The notes beneath the pieces are model-generated. The model did not search any database. It worked only from the letters and a program-made list of their open reading frames with translations, and was not told where the DNA came from. A program made the translations under genes and the position numbers. Of a stretch of 64,000 nucleotides of DNA, positions 29,699-40,644 are shown piece after piece; the first letter of the stretch is position 1; every line of letters starts with the position of its first letter. Source of the DNA: Solenopsis invicta (lineage: Eukaryota; Arthropoda; Insecta; Hymenoptera; Formicidae); contig NC_052672.1 in NCBI RefSeq assembly GCF_016802725.1, forward strand, positions 3,655,249-3,719,248, in the 5' to 3' direction.

Positions 29699-31019
29699 GA
29701 GGTGTGTTCAAAAAGTATCGCGAATTTTGTGTTTTTTCAAAAATTATTTATTTATTCATGAATATCTATTTTGTCCCCTTCAAAGTAATCCCCATGAGAT
29801 ATTATACACTTGTGCCAACGGTTTTTCCAATCTTCGAAGCACTTCAAAAAATCATTTTTTTTTATCTTGTTCAGCTCCTCCTTCGATGCCGTCTTTATCT
29901 CGTCAAGCGTAGCGTAACGTCGTCCTTTCATGGGCCTCTTCAGTTTAGGGAACAAGAAAAAGTCACAGGGGGCCAGATCTGGGGAATACGGTGGCTGCGG
30001 CATCATTAGTGTGTTGTTTTTGGCCAAAAAGTCGCGCACAAGCAACGATGTGTGAGCAGGGGCGTTATCGTGGTGCAAAAGCCAATTTTTGTTCTTCCAC
30101 AAATCCGGGCGTTTCTGGCGGATTGCTTCGCGCAAATTGCGCATAACTTGCAGGTAATATTCCTTATTGACTGTTCTACCCTGTGGCAAGAACTCATGAT
30201 GCACCACGCCCCTGCAATCGAAGAAAACTGTCAGCAAAACTTTCACATTCGACCGAACTTGGCGCGCTTTTTTCGGTCTTGGTTCGTGCGGCAGCTTCCA
30301 TTGAGATGATTGAGCTTTGGTTTCCACGTCATAACCATAAACCCACGATTCGTCACCAGTTATGACTCTCTGGAGCAAATTTGGGTCGTCGCGGACAGAG
30401 TCCAACATCTCATTAGCAATGTTCATGCGATGCTGTTTTTGGTCGCAATTGAGCAATTTTGGTACGAATTTCGCGGCGACCCGTCTCATGCCCAAATTAT
30501 TGATAAAAATCGAATGGCACGAGCCAATCGATATGTTTAGGTCCTCAGCAACTTCTCTAACGGTGATTCGACGATTGGCCAATACCATTTTCTCCACTTC
30601 ATTAATTTTTTCGTCTGTTGTTGAAGTGCTCGGGCGTGCGGCACGCTCTTCGTCGTTCACATCTTCTCGGCCTTCTGAGAACATTTTGTACCACCGATAA
30701 ACGTTGCTTCGGTCCAAGGTAGCTTCTCCGTATGCCACAGTCAACATTCGGAATGCATCCGCGCACTTAATTTCGTTTTTCACACAAAATTTGATACAGG
30801 TTCTTTGATCCATTTTTTTGAATAGGTAAAAATCGAAGACGATCCAAAACACGTGCAAGCAAAGCAGCTGTCAACAATTAAGTGAACATTCAAAATGGCC
30901 GAGCTTGTCGGCATAAGTGAGAGACATGAGTACCAACATAACGCCACAAAAAGATCGAAATTCGAATATACGTAACCCGCGAAAATTCAAAATTCGCGAT
31001 ACTTTTTGAACACACCTCG
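29698..31019 (-). mobile_element. Mariner transposon, complete
   Basis: The 1322-bp element has inverted repeats starting CGAGGTGTGTTCAAAAAGTA that match over about 32 bases with no visible mismatch. TA duplications are at 29696-29697 and 31020-31021. It carries an uninterrupted transposase. Confidence 0.95.
29752..30813 (-). CDS. Mariner transposase, intact, DD34D
   Basis: The likely start is the ATG at 30813 (MDQRTCIKFCVKNEIKCADA), giving 353 residues, the usual mariner size; an upstream in-frame ATG at 30858 adds 15 hydrophobic residues and is less likely. The N-terminal half carries two helix-turn-helix regions. The catalytic Asps lie in ITGDESWV, HHDNAPAH and SPDLAPCDFFLF. The WVPHEL-type linker position reads FVPKLL. 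The protein ends CIISHGDYFEGDKIDIHE. With perfect termini this is the best candidate in the window for a mobile, self-sufficient element. I do not assign the subfamily with confidence. Confidence 0.95.
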   Translation of the reverse strand: MDQRTCIKFCVKNEIKCADAFRMLTVAYGEATLDRSNVYRWYKMFSEGREDVNDEERAARPSTSTTDEKINEVEKMVLANRRITVREVAEDLNISIGSCHSIFINNLGMRRVAAKFVPKLLNCDQKQHRMNIANEMLDSVRDDPNLLQRVITGDESWVYGYDVETKAQSSQWKLPHEPRPKKARQVRSNVKVLLTVFFDCRGVVHHEFLPQGRTVNKEYYLQVMRNLREAIRQKRPDLWKNKNWLLHHDNAPAHTSLLVRDFLAKNNTLMMPQPPYSPDLAPCDFFLFPKLKRPMKGRRYATLDEIKTASKEELNKIKKNDFLKCFEDWKNRWHKCIISHGDYFEGDKIDIHE

Positions 31020-31129
31020 TATAATATAATATAATTCATAATATAAGCTTTCTTGTGATGTGGAAACATAGGTGTATTCTCTAAATACTACCCTTCACTC
31101 ATTCCTGGCTCCAATATACTTAATCGAAT

Positions 31130-31268
31130 GGACGGGATCCGATAACGCACGGTGCGATAGCACACCAATCAACTTAACTTATCTAACCCAAACAACGGAA
31201 AAACTCTAGGCATCGGTCGTTGTGAGTGGTGGTTGGCTATCGGTCCCGTGCGCTATCGGGATCCGCCC
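31130..31268. mobile_element. Palindromic MITE, core-sharing family, copy 3
   Basis: A perfect 9-bp duplication TAATCGAAT flanks it (31121-31129 and 31269-31277). Arms carry GGATCC-GATAACGCACGG-type sequence with internal GATAGC repeats. The core ACTCTAGGCATCGG is shared with other copies. A 9-bp duplication suggests a Mutator-class source. Confidence 0.9.
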
Positions 31269-31381
31269 TAATCGAATACTTATTCAGGGCGATAGCTCAA
31301 ATATTTATTAAGTTATTGACAGTACGCAATTATACATGCGCACTCGATTATATCGCGAGCTTTATATAACGAACATTACCG

Positions 31382-31508
31382 CGCGGGTTCCGATAGCACA
31401 CAAACCACTCACAATGGCAGATGCCTAAAGATTTTCCGTAGGTTGGGTTAGATAAGTTAAGATGATTGGTTGGTAGACTATCGGGATGTGCGTTATCGGA
31501 ACCCTCCC
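31382..31508. mobile_element. Palindromic MITE, core-sharing family, copy 4 (inverted)
   Basis: A perfect 9-bp duplication ACATTACCG flanks it (31373-31381 and 31509-31517). The arms carry GGGTTCCGATAGCACAC and its near complement; the core is in reverse orientation. Confidence 0.9.
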
Positions 31509-31799
31509 ACATTACCGACCGGGCTATGATCGTACGGCACTTGTCCACTATCTTTTTTTTTTGTTTTTGTTCTCTCTCTCTTTCTCTCTACTATGCATAT
31601 GCAAATAAAGAAGCAGTAATCTATTATAAAACAAAGAACCAACACATGTTGTCTTGCAAAGTCCTTATTCACTTGCAAATTCCTACATTTTATATGCTTT
31701 CAACGTCGAATCGACCAGAATTTCGACATTTGGTTTTCGACGTTAATTCAACGTCGTATCAGCTCGACATGTCTAACTGGATTATCACGAATCGGAAGT

Positions 31800-32508
31800 A
31801 TACAACAAGCCATCGACTACAAAGCCCTAGTCAAAGCGCTAGACGAGGATACAGGGTTGCAGGATTTGTTGAAAAAATACAGCAAATTGAAACTAACGAA
31901 AATTTTGATTTCAGACACGCCCACGTCGATATACTGTGACATCAGCACACCGGATAGTACGCCCAAATCTAACGCCACAATTCCGACGACAAGTCTTTAT
32001 GGAACTATATGCCCTAGCACATCCCAGAATAAAAGTGATAACCACATTAGTATCAGAGCGATATGTCTGGCCAAGCATCAATAAAGATTGCAAAGAGTGG
32101 ACACAAGTATGCACCCAATATCAAAAGGAAAAAGTCACGTGATACAGCACTATACCAATAAGAACCATTGACTGGCCAACAAGGCGGTTTAAGTACATCC
32201 ACGCGAACATCGTAGAACCGTTGCCTGTATCAAATAACCGTCAATACTGCCTCACAATCACAGACAGGCTGACGCGATGGACAAAGGCAATAATGCTGGA
32301 AAACATAATCACAGAGTCAATAGCAAAGCAGTTATTCAACAGCTGGATAGCGAAATTCGGAACATTTACTAAAATCACGACAAATCAGGGTCGGCAGTTC
32401 TTGTGTGCTTATTTCCTCGAGATCAAAATGTTGACGCAATTCACCAAATCGCAGCATATAAGAACCACGGCATATCCGTCTGTGACAAAAGAGTGTCCTC
32501 ATCTCTAA
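31800..32508 (+). pseudogene. Gypsy integrase remnant
   Basis: Fragments in shifted frames read YKALVKALDEDTGLQDLL, then TPQFRRQVFMELYALAHP and VSERYVWPSINKDCKEW (zinc-binding region), and then YCLTITDRLTRWTKAI and ITTNQGRQF (integrase core). In positions where integrases normally have catalytic Asp the fragment has Asn (HANIV, TTNQG). The frame ends early. It is an old, 5'- and 3'-truncated piece unrelated to the young Gypsy element at 1-7394. Confidence 0.88.
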
Positions 32509-32509
32509 C

Positions 32510-33844
32510 CCGTCAACGCAGCCTTCCTGTGAGTCCCTACTCTTTAGCGAGTGCGAGCGAACCCCGAAACATATAAAGTGCTGTGCTCAAAACGGGGCAC
32601 AACAGCTGTATCGTCAATAATGCCTGTCCATACGTTGATTTTCTAAGGATACTGTGTATGCGTTTCATTAATCCAGTGTGGATTTTCATCGCTTCGATAT
32701 CTATAATACATTTATATCTATTAACATGTCCAGAACGTTCGAATGTCGTTTCATCCTAAAAAAACAAATTCTTAATAAAAATACAGGTTCTTTATTAATT
32801 TTCTACATTATTTCTTCACAAAAATTGATTCAATAATGAAAATTATCTTCAAACAGCCTGCACCAAGTAAATCTTGAAAAAATGGAATTTATTTTTTATA
32901 AAAATTCTATAGACCGATGCTTTACTGTTGTATTGTTGAGTAAGTTTTCATATGGATAAGTATAGATTGTCAATGAAAAATTGTAAAACATTTCGAGATT
33001 CATCAAAATTCGTTACCGTAGTCAGTCTACCTGATTTTGGTCGGTTTTTTTACATCATCCTGTTCAAATCATTTAGTTATACGTATAACAGTAGATTACT
33101 ATATACCATTATTGTCTCTTCTGAAAATTTTATTGAACAATTGCCTGATTTCTTCGTACGATCGTTGAAGATCATCCCAACGTCGCATCCTTCATTAATA
33201 GTATGCGTTTTCTTCTGAAAACTGTGCCATTTTTACAAGAAGCGTTACAAACAAGAATTTACAAATAAACTCTACTAAAAAAAAGAAAGTAACTTTTAAA
33301 GAAAAGTTATAAGAAAAAAGTTGAAGAGCGAAAAGAACTAAGGTGGTTCATGGAATCAGATAGGATCCGTATTGCTAGACTATTCACGGTGATTACTTAA
33401 TTTGTGATAAGTTGCGATTTATTTACGCAACACGTAATTAATAAAATCTTATTGATAAAAATTCAGAGATTTTCTGAATAGGTGGACCTAACCACTTATT
33501 AACGTGTTTACAATGTTCGGACGTCGTTTCTTTCGCACGGACAATAGGCGAGACTGTGAGACAGTGATGCCAAAAGGATGACGTAAATAAAAAGCAAAAA
33601 CGGTGTGTGAGCTCGCATACATGAATAACGCGGTTTTCTTGTGTGTTTATTTCCTTTATTACGATTGCGTTTTCTTTTTGGCATCACTCGGTTAGGGCGA
33701 CCTTCCTATGACAAAGATATATACTGGAACTAATCAAGAGAAAAAATAATGATATATCAAAGTTTACTATAAAACGTACAATCAAATATTAATGCCAATG
33801 TCGATGGTACTCTAGCATTCTCATAATTCAGAAAATATTTAATG
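32510..33844. other. No gene; AT-rich, one short inverted repeat
   Basis: No coding frame or RNA gene is seen. 33563-33688 has AGTGATGCCAAAA and its complement as ends of a possible small MITE. Confidence 0.5.
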
Positions 33845-34118
33845 AAAATAAATTGTATTAATGTTTTGAAAAGCATTTGACACCAGCTATTAGATTTTCT
33901 AGAATAAAAATAAGGTGTTCCATTAAAAACAATTGACGTGACCTTGACTTGACGCCATCCAAGGTCAAACTACTAACATCACTAAATATACAACTTTATA
34001 CATTGCAACTTTTGTCTAAAACATTTTTCTCAAAAGCGCATACCTTCCGAGATATTCAGTTGATCTGGGACACATGGGACACCTTATATACAAGATGTGT
34101 AAAAAAAAAGTATATTTC

Positions 34119-34212
34119 ACTTGCACACCATTCACTTTCCCACAGATCACTCACACGCTTGACCAATGGAAAATCTCTAAGCATCGGCCGCTGTGAGTGG
34201 TGGTGGGCAAAT
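34119..34212. mobile_element. Palindromic MITE, core-sharing family, copy 5 (degenerate)
   Basis: It contains the core CTCTAAGCATCGGCCGCTGT and GAGTGGTGG. Arms pair poorly (TTGCACACCATTCAC against the complement of GTGAGTGGTGGGCAA). No target duplication is visible. Confidence 0.55.
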
Positions 34213-34585
34213 AAACCGCTCCTTATAAAAAGTCCCGGACCTCTTGATTATTTTGAAAACTAAGCATTTTTGATAAAAATGTTTAGATAAAAGTTATAGG
34301 ACATAAAATGTTCTATTTATTGAAGATATCAGTTTGACATTGGAGAATGTCGCCAAGATCAGATCAAGATCAAATAGATTTTTTTAAATACAATACCTCA
34401 TTTTTAATTCCAGAATTTAATAGTTAATTAAAAGAGCTTTACAAAACACTATAACATAGTTTATTTTCCTTAAATATTTTTTGAATTGTGAGGCTTGAAA
34501 ATTAGTACCGCCGACGCTCGGTTCCATTTGATTCTATTGCATGCACGAGATACCCGCGCGTGCTGCGAACATCATAATTTAGGCT

Positions 34586-34948
34586 TTAAAGGAACGACAA
34601 GTATAGCAAATGCTCAAATTGATGTCTATGTATAGTCTGACAATATGCTAAACAATCAAGGAAATTTAAGACTACATTTTCACAAATTTTATTAAGTATT
34701 GCTCTAATTTCGTCTATTATTCGTTGACGCAAATTATCCAGATTTTGAGGTTTTGTATTATAAACTCTAAATATTTCCATCTTTAAATATCCCCACAAAA
34801 AATAGTCGAATGGACTTAGATCGGGTGATTGTGCTGGCTATTCAATGTAATCTCTTCTTCTTATCCACCTATTTAGGAAAACTTTATTCACTTATTGGCG
34901 TACTTGTAAACCGTAGTGAGGTGGCGCCCCATCTTGCTGATACCAAAC
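34586..34948 (-). pseudogene. DD41D-type transposase C-terminal remnant
   Basis: The minus strand reads WYQQDGAPPHYGLQVR, two in-frame stops, then PAQSPDLSPFDYFLWGYLK and on to NLDNLRQRIIDEIRA. Counting from QQD to FDY gives 41 residues, matching the DD41D spacing of the intact protein at 27889. The N-terminal half is missing. Confidence 0.82.
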
Positions 34949-35444
34949 ATCATTGAAGTTTTTACAAGCAATGTTCCATATTGCCGGTAATATTTTATTT
35001 TGAAGCATGTGTAACAATAAATAATTCTCCGCTGTTAGGTTTCCCTAGAATGGCCCAGCAATAAGACATGATCTCTACCCTGGTAAAAGTTTACAAAAGA
35101 AATTCACGTAAAAAAATTTCCATCTGTCTGAATCCATTTTAGTCCTAAATTTGTACCCAAATTATTTAGTTTTATACCAAGTGAATCCATGTTATACCGA
35201 GTAAATCCATGAAAAATAAGAACAGCATCTCATTAAATCTGTCGTAATCCGAAGTCGGCGGAAAGATTCCAGTCTGACTAAATCTGATCTAAACCGGATG
35301 CCTGATAAGAATATTATAACATTACATAATTCTAATAAACAAAACAATATTTTTGCAACATTTAAAAAACCTTTTTTGCAACAAAAAAATTTCTAAAAAA
35401 GGAATTTTTCTCAAAAACCTTTTTTTTATAGTTGGAAAACGCCT

Positions 35445-36200
35445 TTATGGGTCCCCACGCCTGTGGAGACAAGACGAGGGGTATGTGGGACTCCTCAGCG
35501 CTCTGAACAGGGTGCGGGGTTGGCAGGTGAAGGCCGGCTCCCTAGGAAAACTGTCTGACCACAGACTTATCTCCATGGAGTTGGTCTCCCCCCCCCGCGG
35601 AGGTGCGTGAGCAACGCAACGCCGACGCATAGAGGAAGGAAAACGATGGGTCCTGAAGAAGCTCGACCCGAAAGCCCTCGAGGTCAGTCTCCTAGCCTCC
35701 ATATGGCTGGAGGGGGGGACTGACCTCAAAGCCGAGGAGGAGACGGAGCGCCTATGTAATGCAATGTCGCACGCATGCGACGCCTCCATGCCCCGCAGCC
35801 GGCCCATGGCGCGCCGTGCCACTTACTGGTGGTTCGAGGAGCTTGCGGAACTCCGACGGGCCACCGTGGCCGCCAGGCGGGCACACACGTGTGCCAAGAG
35901 GCGGGGCATGGAGGACAAGATGAATAACGCCGTGGCAGTCCTCAGAGAGGCCAGAAAAATCTTGAAAACCGCCATTGCGCGGGCGAAGACTGCGGCATGA
36001 GAAGACTTGCTCTCCGAGGTGGATCGCGACCCATGAGGGAGACCTTACCAAATCGTAAGGAAAAAGCTCCGCCCATGAGCGCCTTCAGTTACGGAGACGC
36101 TGGACCCCCAGTTTCTCCAAGAGATGGTGGACACATTGTTCCCTACCAGGAGAAGGGACATTCCTCCGGGACGGTGTCCCCTTCCCTGACCTGAGGCAGA
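35445..36200 (+). pseudogene. R1-like LINE fragment (endonuclease end and linker before RT)
   Basis: GC-rich frames read ALNRVRGWQVKAGSLG and LSDHRLISMEL, the end of an AP-type endonuclease. They continue with AMSHACDASMPRSRP, ATYWWFEELAELRR and a basic helical stretch to AIARAKTAA, then LLSEVDRDP and GRPYQIVRKKLRP in another frame. This is the inter-domain region of R1-clade LINE ORF2. The RT itself is absent, so it is a rearranged, dead fragment. The GC content differs sharply from the AT-rich flanks. Confidence 0.82.
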
Positions 36201-37257
36201 CTCGGCCTCACAGCCCTGCAGGCGGCTCCCATATTTAGAGTGCCCCCGGCGAGCTGAGTTAGCCGTTAAAGTCGACTGGATCCGGGGTGCTCCGAAAGCA
36301 TGCTGCACGCATTCCCGGAGTCTTCCAGTCAAGGACCAGGGCAGGACACCCAAAGGAGTTTTAGTGGGTAGGACCCCGCCGGCACGTCGGTGGCGGGGAA
36401 GAGCCCCACATAACAATCGGGCCTTCCCCGGGGAGCGGGGTATGCAGTAACGCATTTCCCCTTCGTTACCAAAAAAAGGGAGAGGGAGTATGTGGGATTC
36501 TCCAACCTAGACTTGGCCGGCATACCCACTAAAACCCAACTTTTTCCGGCATCTGGACTCAGGACGGACTACGGGATCAAACTGAGCATGTACCGCGATC
36601 CGTCCTAGCTCAAACAAGTCTCCGCCCGAGAGCGGAGACTCCCCTCCGGAGTTAGCAGCCGAGACTCGACCGAAGTCGAGCCCCAGCCGCCCAAACCGGG
36701 ATGCCAGGGGTGCGACGGGTCCCTAAAAGAACCCTGGGTTCGCACTCCTGCATCACAAGCCCCAGACGGGTCAGCCGAGCAACTACCCCGCCGCTGATTC
36801 AGCCTAAGGCGTACTTCCTCAACAGTGGAGAGGGTAGGCCCAATCTAGTCGGCGCTGTGAAAGTCCCCCCTCTCTACTATTCCTTCCCGGCTATCCCCTT
36901 CTCCCCTTTTTTGAAGAAGGGAAAGGGGGAACTACAAGCGCGCCAGCGAGCTGTCGCTGGCGGCGACATATTTGTCGCCGCCAGGGCGCCGACGATCTTC
37001 TATTTTGGGCAGGGAGAGGGCGACGGACTACTTCTCCTTGCCTGATCCCTCCCTCTGGGGAGGAGAGGAGGAGGACCTACTGGTGTTTTCGCAGGTATAC
37101 TTTCCTCCTTTCCCCTTCCCCCTCTGCGCCTCCTCTCCGGTGCCTCGGGATTGTTCTCCCGTTTTCTCTCCGCTTCCTCGTTCTGCGTCATGACACTGAC
37201 GCAGAAGGAGGCCACCGCATTCCTTTTCTCAGAAACCTAACCTAGCCTAACCATTTT
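36201..37257 (+). other. GC-rich, non-coding continuation of the LINE fragment
   Basis: No coherent frame is present. The sequence has GGACCCCGCCGGCACG and other GC-rich hairpin-like segments, then a pyrimidine-rich stretch (about 36860-37180). It may be the LINE's 3' untranslated region, but I cannot prove continuity. Confidence 0.45.
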
Positions 37258-37267
37258 TTGGAAATTT

Positions 37268-37339
37268 CCAAGCGGTCACCCATCTAAGTCGCGACTCCGG
37301 TGAACGTTGCTTGACTTCTCTGATCGCCGCGAACTGATT
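37268..37339 (-). repeat. 5S-rRNA-like sequence (pseudogene or SINE head)
   Basis: The minus strand carries GATCAGAGAAGTCAAGCAAC and ACTTAGATGGGTGACCGCTT, which match the promoter region of 5S rRNA (AAGCA box A area and AGATGGGTGACC box C). The 5' and 3' thirds of 5S rRNA are not recognisable, and GGCTAGGTTAGGTTTC follows. It is a 5S pseudogene or a 5S-derived SINE fragment. Confidence 0.75.
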
Positions 37340-37421
37340 CCTCGTGATGACCTGTGAACATTTTATGCTGATACCTATATTATAACTGATATATCTATCT
37401 ATATATATATATAAAATCATA

Positions 37422-37563
37422 GGGTGACACTCTTTTGGACACAGCACGATTGGACACCAACCAATCATCTTGACTTATCTAACCAAACCAACGGAAAAAC
37501 TCTAGGCATCGGCCGCTGTGAGTGGTGGTGTCCAACCGTGCGGTGTCCAATCGTGCGCACCCC
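37422..37563. mobile_element. Palindromic MITE, core-sharing family, copy 6
   Basis: A perfect 9-bp duplication AAAATCATA flanks it (37413-37421 and 37564-37572). The arms carry TTGGACAC and GCACGATTGG-type units, each present twice. The core AACTCTAGGCATCGGCCGCT is shared with other copies. Confidence 0.92.
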
Positions 37564-38151
37564 AAAATCATACATGGACTTGGTTAGGCGGAGTAAAGGC
37601 GTGTGGATGTGTGTGGCGAACCGGTGTGCGATAGAGGTTGAAATAGCATTAATTAAAATAAGCTTAGGTGTAAGAAGGCGTGTTTCGGAGAGGATTAGAG
37701 GTAAGATGAAAGTGGAATTGGAAGCAAAGGTAGACGCTGAGGATCGGAAGAGAAATAGACGGATAAAAATGAGGCAAAGAAAAAGAGGTTATAGCGGGCA
37801 AGGGAAAGACGGGATCCGCGGGATTAGGAAAGGCCGAGAAGGCCGGTAAGGTAGAAAAACTGGAGATTAACCACGGAAGGAAAAGAAGAGAGTAGGAGAT
37901 TTTTTTTAAGCTAGCGGAAGAAAAAGATAAGGGGGAACGGGAAATTTGATTAAGGTAATAATGTCGGAATTGAAGATATTAAAAAGTGATAAAAAAATGT
38001 ACAAAAAGAAGATAGAAAAACCCAAAAAATTAAAGGAAATGGAAAAAAAACTGGAAAGAAGGAATGAAAAGAAACACGACAAACAAGGTGTTAGAAGGAG
38101 AACAGGAAGATAGGAAAAGCGTTAGAATCGTATGGAGTTTAAGGAGCAGGG

Positions 38152-38285
38152 GCCGTATTCTGTAACTCTTAACGACAGCTAGGGATATCGTTACGTGTCG
38201 TCGCGCAGCTTTTCTACCATGTATAATATCTGCGCAACGACGCTGTAACGATACCGAATTGTCGCTAAGGAGTTACAGAATTCCG
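38152..38285. mobile_element. Palindromic MITE, GGGGCCGTATTCTG ends
   Basis: Arms GTATTCTGTAACTCTTAACG and the complement of TTAGCGACAATTCGGTAT-type sequence up to GAATTC pair over about 50 bases. ATCGTTAC and CGTCGCGCAG motifs are also inverted. It lies inside LINE ORF1. Confidence 0.7.
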
Positions 38286-38367
38286 CTACAGGGCGGATAG
38301 CAAGGTGAGTATAACGACTAAGTGTAGCGAGATAACTGGATTAAGTGAGAGAGAGAGATAGGCATAT

Positions 38368-39472
38368 TGTAACGACCTGACTTTTTCCGCGCACGGGGCG
38401 GCGTGAGTTCGGCGGACGAGGACGCGGATTGAGGTCGCCAAGAGAACTAGACAGTCTTTTGGGTGGAAAGAAATCAGCGAATTTATTTCGCGTAACGTGT
38501 TGTACATTGTAATGGCGTGGCGTTATTGCCACGACGCGCGGACGGACGGATGGCGGTGACGCTCGGACGGACGGATGGCGGTGACGCTCGGACGGACGTA
38601 ACACAACTTAGAAATTACGCGCGGACGGACAGACAGAAACCAGAACGCGCGGACGGACGAACGGTATTTACACGCGAGATTCGTAACGGTCGGCTTTTAA
38701 CGCGGTAGCGTACACGGTGTCTATTTACAAGTTCGGGAGAGCCGAGATTCTCGGAACTCGGAATCCTTGTTGACGCGCGGGTACCGTGGCCACGGCCGTA
38801 GATGACGCGCGCGCGGTACAGCTGTACTCGGTCCCGATCGCGGCGCGCTGCGGTTAATACCGCGATGTTCGGCGGTTATAATCGACTCACGCCAAGAGCT
38901 CTTGGTAGAGGCGCGGAACTCCACACCCCAGGTCGTAAGCCGATACCGAGACGGGACGGCGGATCGGAAAGTGCCGACTCCCAGGATCTCCTGGTGGAGC
39001 CCAAGATGGACTTGAGCCCGTGAACCGGCGGTCTAAGAAGGCGGATGGCTCGTGTCAAGATCGCTTGACTGAAGCTAAGGCGCTTAACTCCGTGTGAGCA
39101 CTCGGGATAGGCTTTCTTCTGCGGACGGGAGATCGGATGGAGAAGAAAAGAGCCTCGACTCTAGGAGCGGCGGTGCTTATATACCCGAATTTCGAGGGCA
39201 GGGACGGTGCGGGGGTACGGAACGGAACGGAAATCGGTGGGGGTCTCCCCGCAGCTCGAGATCGGTCCAGCGGCCGCCACTCCGGTCAAGCGTGTGCGCG
39301 CGGAGATCTGTCACGGAGATCTCATGCGCGGATGCGTCAACGCGCGTTACGCCGGTGTTTATATGTCTTATTGGCGCTACACGCCGTGTTTTCGCTGTCC
39401 GGCGGTTGTTCGGCCGGACAGCCCAAAACAGTGGACGGTCCGAGGGGGGGAGCGGAAAGGCGGTTTGTTACA
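38368..39472 (-). repeat. Solo LTR, 1105 bp, Gypsy-type
   Basis: It starts TGTAACGACC, ends TTGTTACA, and is flanked by a 4-bp duplication ATAT (38364-38367 and 39473-39476). A minus-strand TATATAAGC near 39178 sits in a context like the LTR at 6191-7394. No internal region remains, so LTR-LTR recombination is likely. GGACGGACGGATGGCGGTGA repeats twice near 38540-38600. Confidence 0.88.
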
Positions 39473-39627
39473 ATATTTAGGAAATGGACAACGGAGCGAG
39501 ACAGAGAAGATAGAAAATATAATATTATTATAAAGGGGATAAAGTTGCCAGAGGCATTAGTGAATGATAAGTTAGGAAATAAGAAATGGGTAGAAGATCT
39601 GATTAAAGAAAAAATAGGAGTATATTG

Positions 39628-40236
39628 TGTTGTGTCCGGTGGTGGCCTTAGGCACGTCGGTAGGTATTTCGGGATCGTTTACGGTGCCTTAGGAGTTAGG
39701 ACTCTTAGGAAGGGCCGCTTGGTGGTCGAAAATAAAGACACTTGCTGTTCCAACGTTAGTATAACTGTATATTTCTTCTAATGTTTTCGTTTACACTTGC
39801 TGTGTGTCGAGGCTTATTACTCGTACTTTTTCTTCCCGGACGGCCCGGTATATATAAGTCGGCTTTTATCTCCGAATTGTATTACAAGCGACGTGTAAGT
39901 TATGCACTGCGAGTAACACACCAGACAGCTGTTCGTTAGACTCTTCCGTCGCTTTCCGATTTTGTCGCGATATTTATGCAGAAATCTGTCGTTTAATTCG
40001 GCCAATCCTGCAGCATGCAGCTCCCACGCTTAGCCGAAATCCGAATACCGGAAAGCAACTCAGCAGTAGCTGGCGTAGTGCGATAGTATTTCGGGCCGAA
40101 AGCCCGACAGACCATCAACGTCTTTCGATTCTTTCGCGTATGCGGAATTCAAATCCGCTGCGCGTATACATAGCAATAGAAATCTTAATTTCCTGTTGCT
40201 ATGCGCGTTATTAACGTAGTTGTACTGGGTACAACA
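39628..40236 (+). repeat. Solo LTR, 609 bp, TGTTG...CAACA
   Basis: It starts TGTTGTGTCC, ends TACAACA, and is flanked by ATTG (39624-39627 and 40237-40240). Removing it with one ATTG restores the LINE ORF1 frame. A TATATATAAG box near 39850 suggests plus orientation. Confidence 0.88.
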
Positions 40237-40644
40237 ATTGTAAAGCAACGAGTTGTAGAGAAAGTGGACCTGTAATTATTGTGAAACTGAAAAGCAAAGA
40301 AATAAAAAGGAAAATAACAAATCGAAGTTAAAGTTAAAAGGAAAAAGGATATTTTTAAAAAATGATATGAGTTGGGAGCAGAGAAGGGTTCAGGAAAGGA
40401 TAAAAAAATAGGTAAAGGAACAGAAAGAGAAAGGTGTACAGGTAAAAATAGGATTTGGTAGAGTGAAAATAAGAGATATATGAAGGCCGTGGAAAGAGAT
40501 AGAGAGGGAGGAAGAAAGGAGAGAGAAAAGAAAGGAAGGAAACAGGAGAGAGAAAATTCAAAATTTCAACTAAGCCGAGGAAAAGAGGAGGGTCGTGAGG
40601 TAAGAGAAGTAATAGACGGAGGGCACAGGAAAAAAATTTATTTT

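Larger units (their letters stand above)
33845..35100 (-). mobile_element. Degenerate DD41D-type element(s)
   Basis: 33845-34085 resembles the right inverted repeat of the element at 27156-29653 (CACCAGCTATTAGATT, GCCATCCAAGGTCAAAC). 34240-34520 resembles the opposite arm. Between them lies a MITE (34119-34212). A transposase fragment follows at 34586-34948. Divergence is high, so this is an older relative, possibly of two separate insertions. Confidence 0.7.
37573..40430 (+). pseudogene. LINE ORF1, interrupted
   Basis: 37980-38110 encodes a lysine/glutamate-rich, coiled-coil-like stretch. After the first solo LTR the frame reads DREDRKYNIIIKGIKLPEAL and WVEDLIKEKIGV. A second solo LTR splits it at 39628-40236, and the frame resumes in phase with SCRESGPVIIVKLKSKEIKR. 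Stops and the three insertions make it non-functional. The protein would be the RNA-binding ORF1 product. Confidence 0.7.

Noticed and set aside
37424..37849. 141-residue plus-strand frame
   Set aside because: Its first third runs through a palindromic MITE and its target duplication; the rest is the purine-rich LINE 5' region without recognisable domains.
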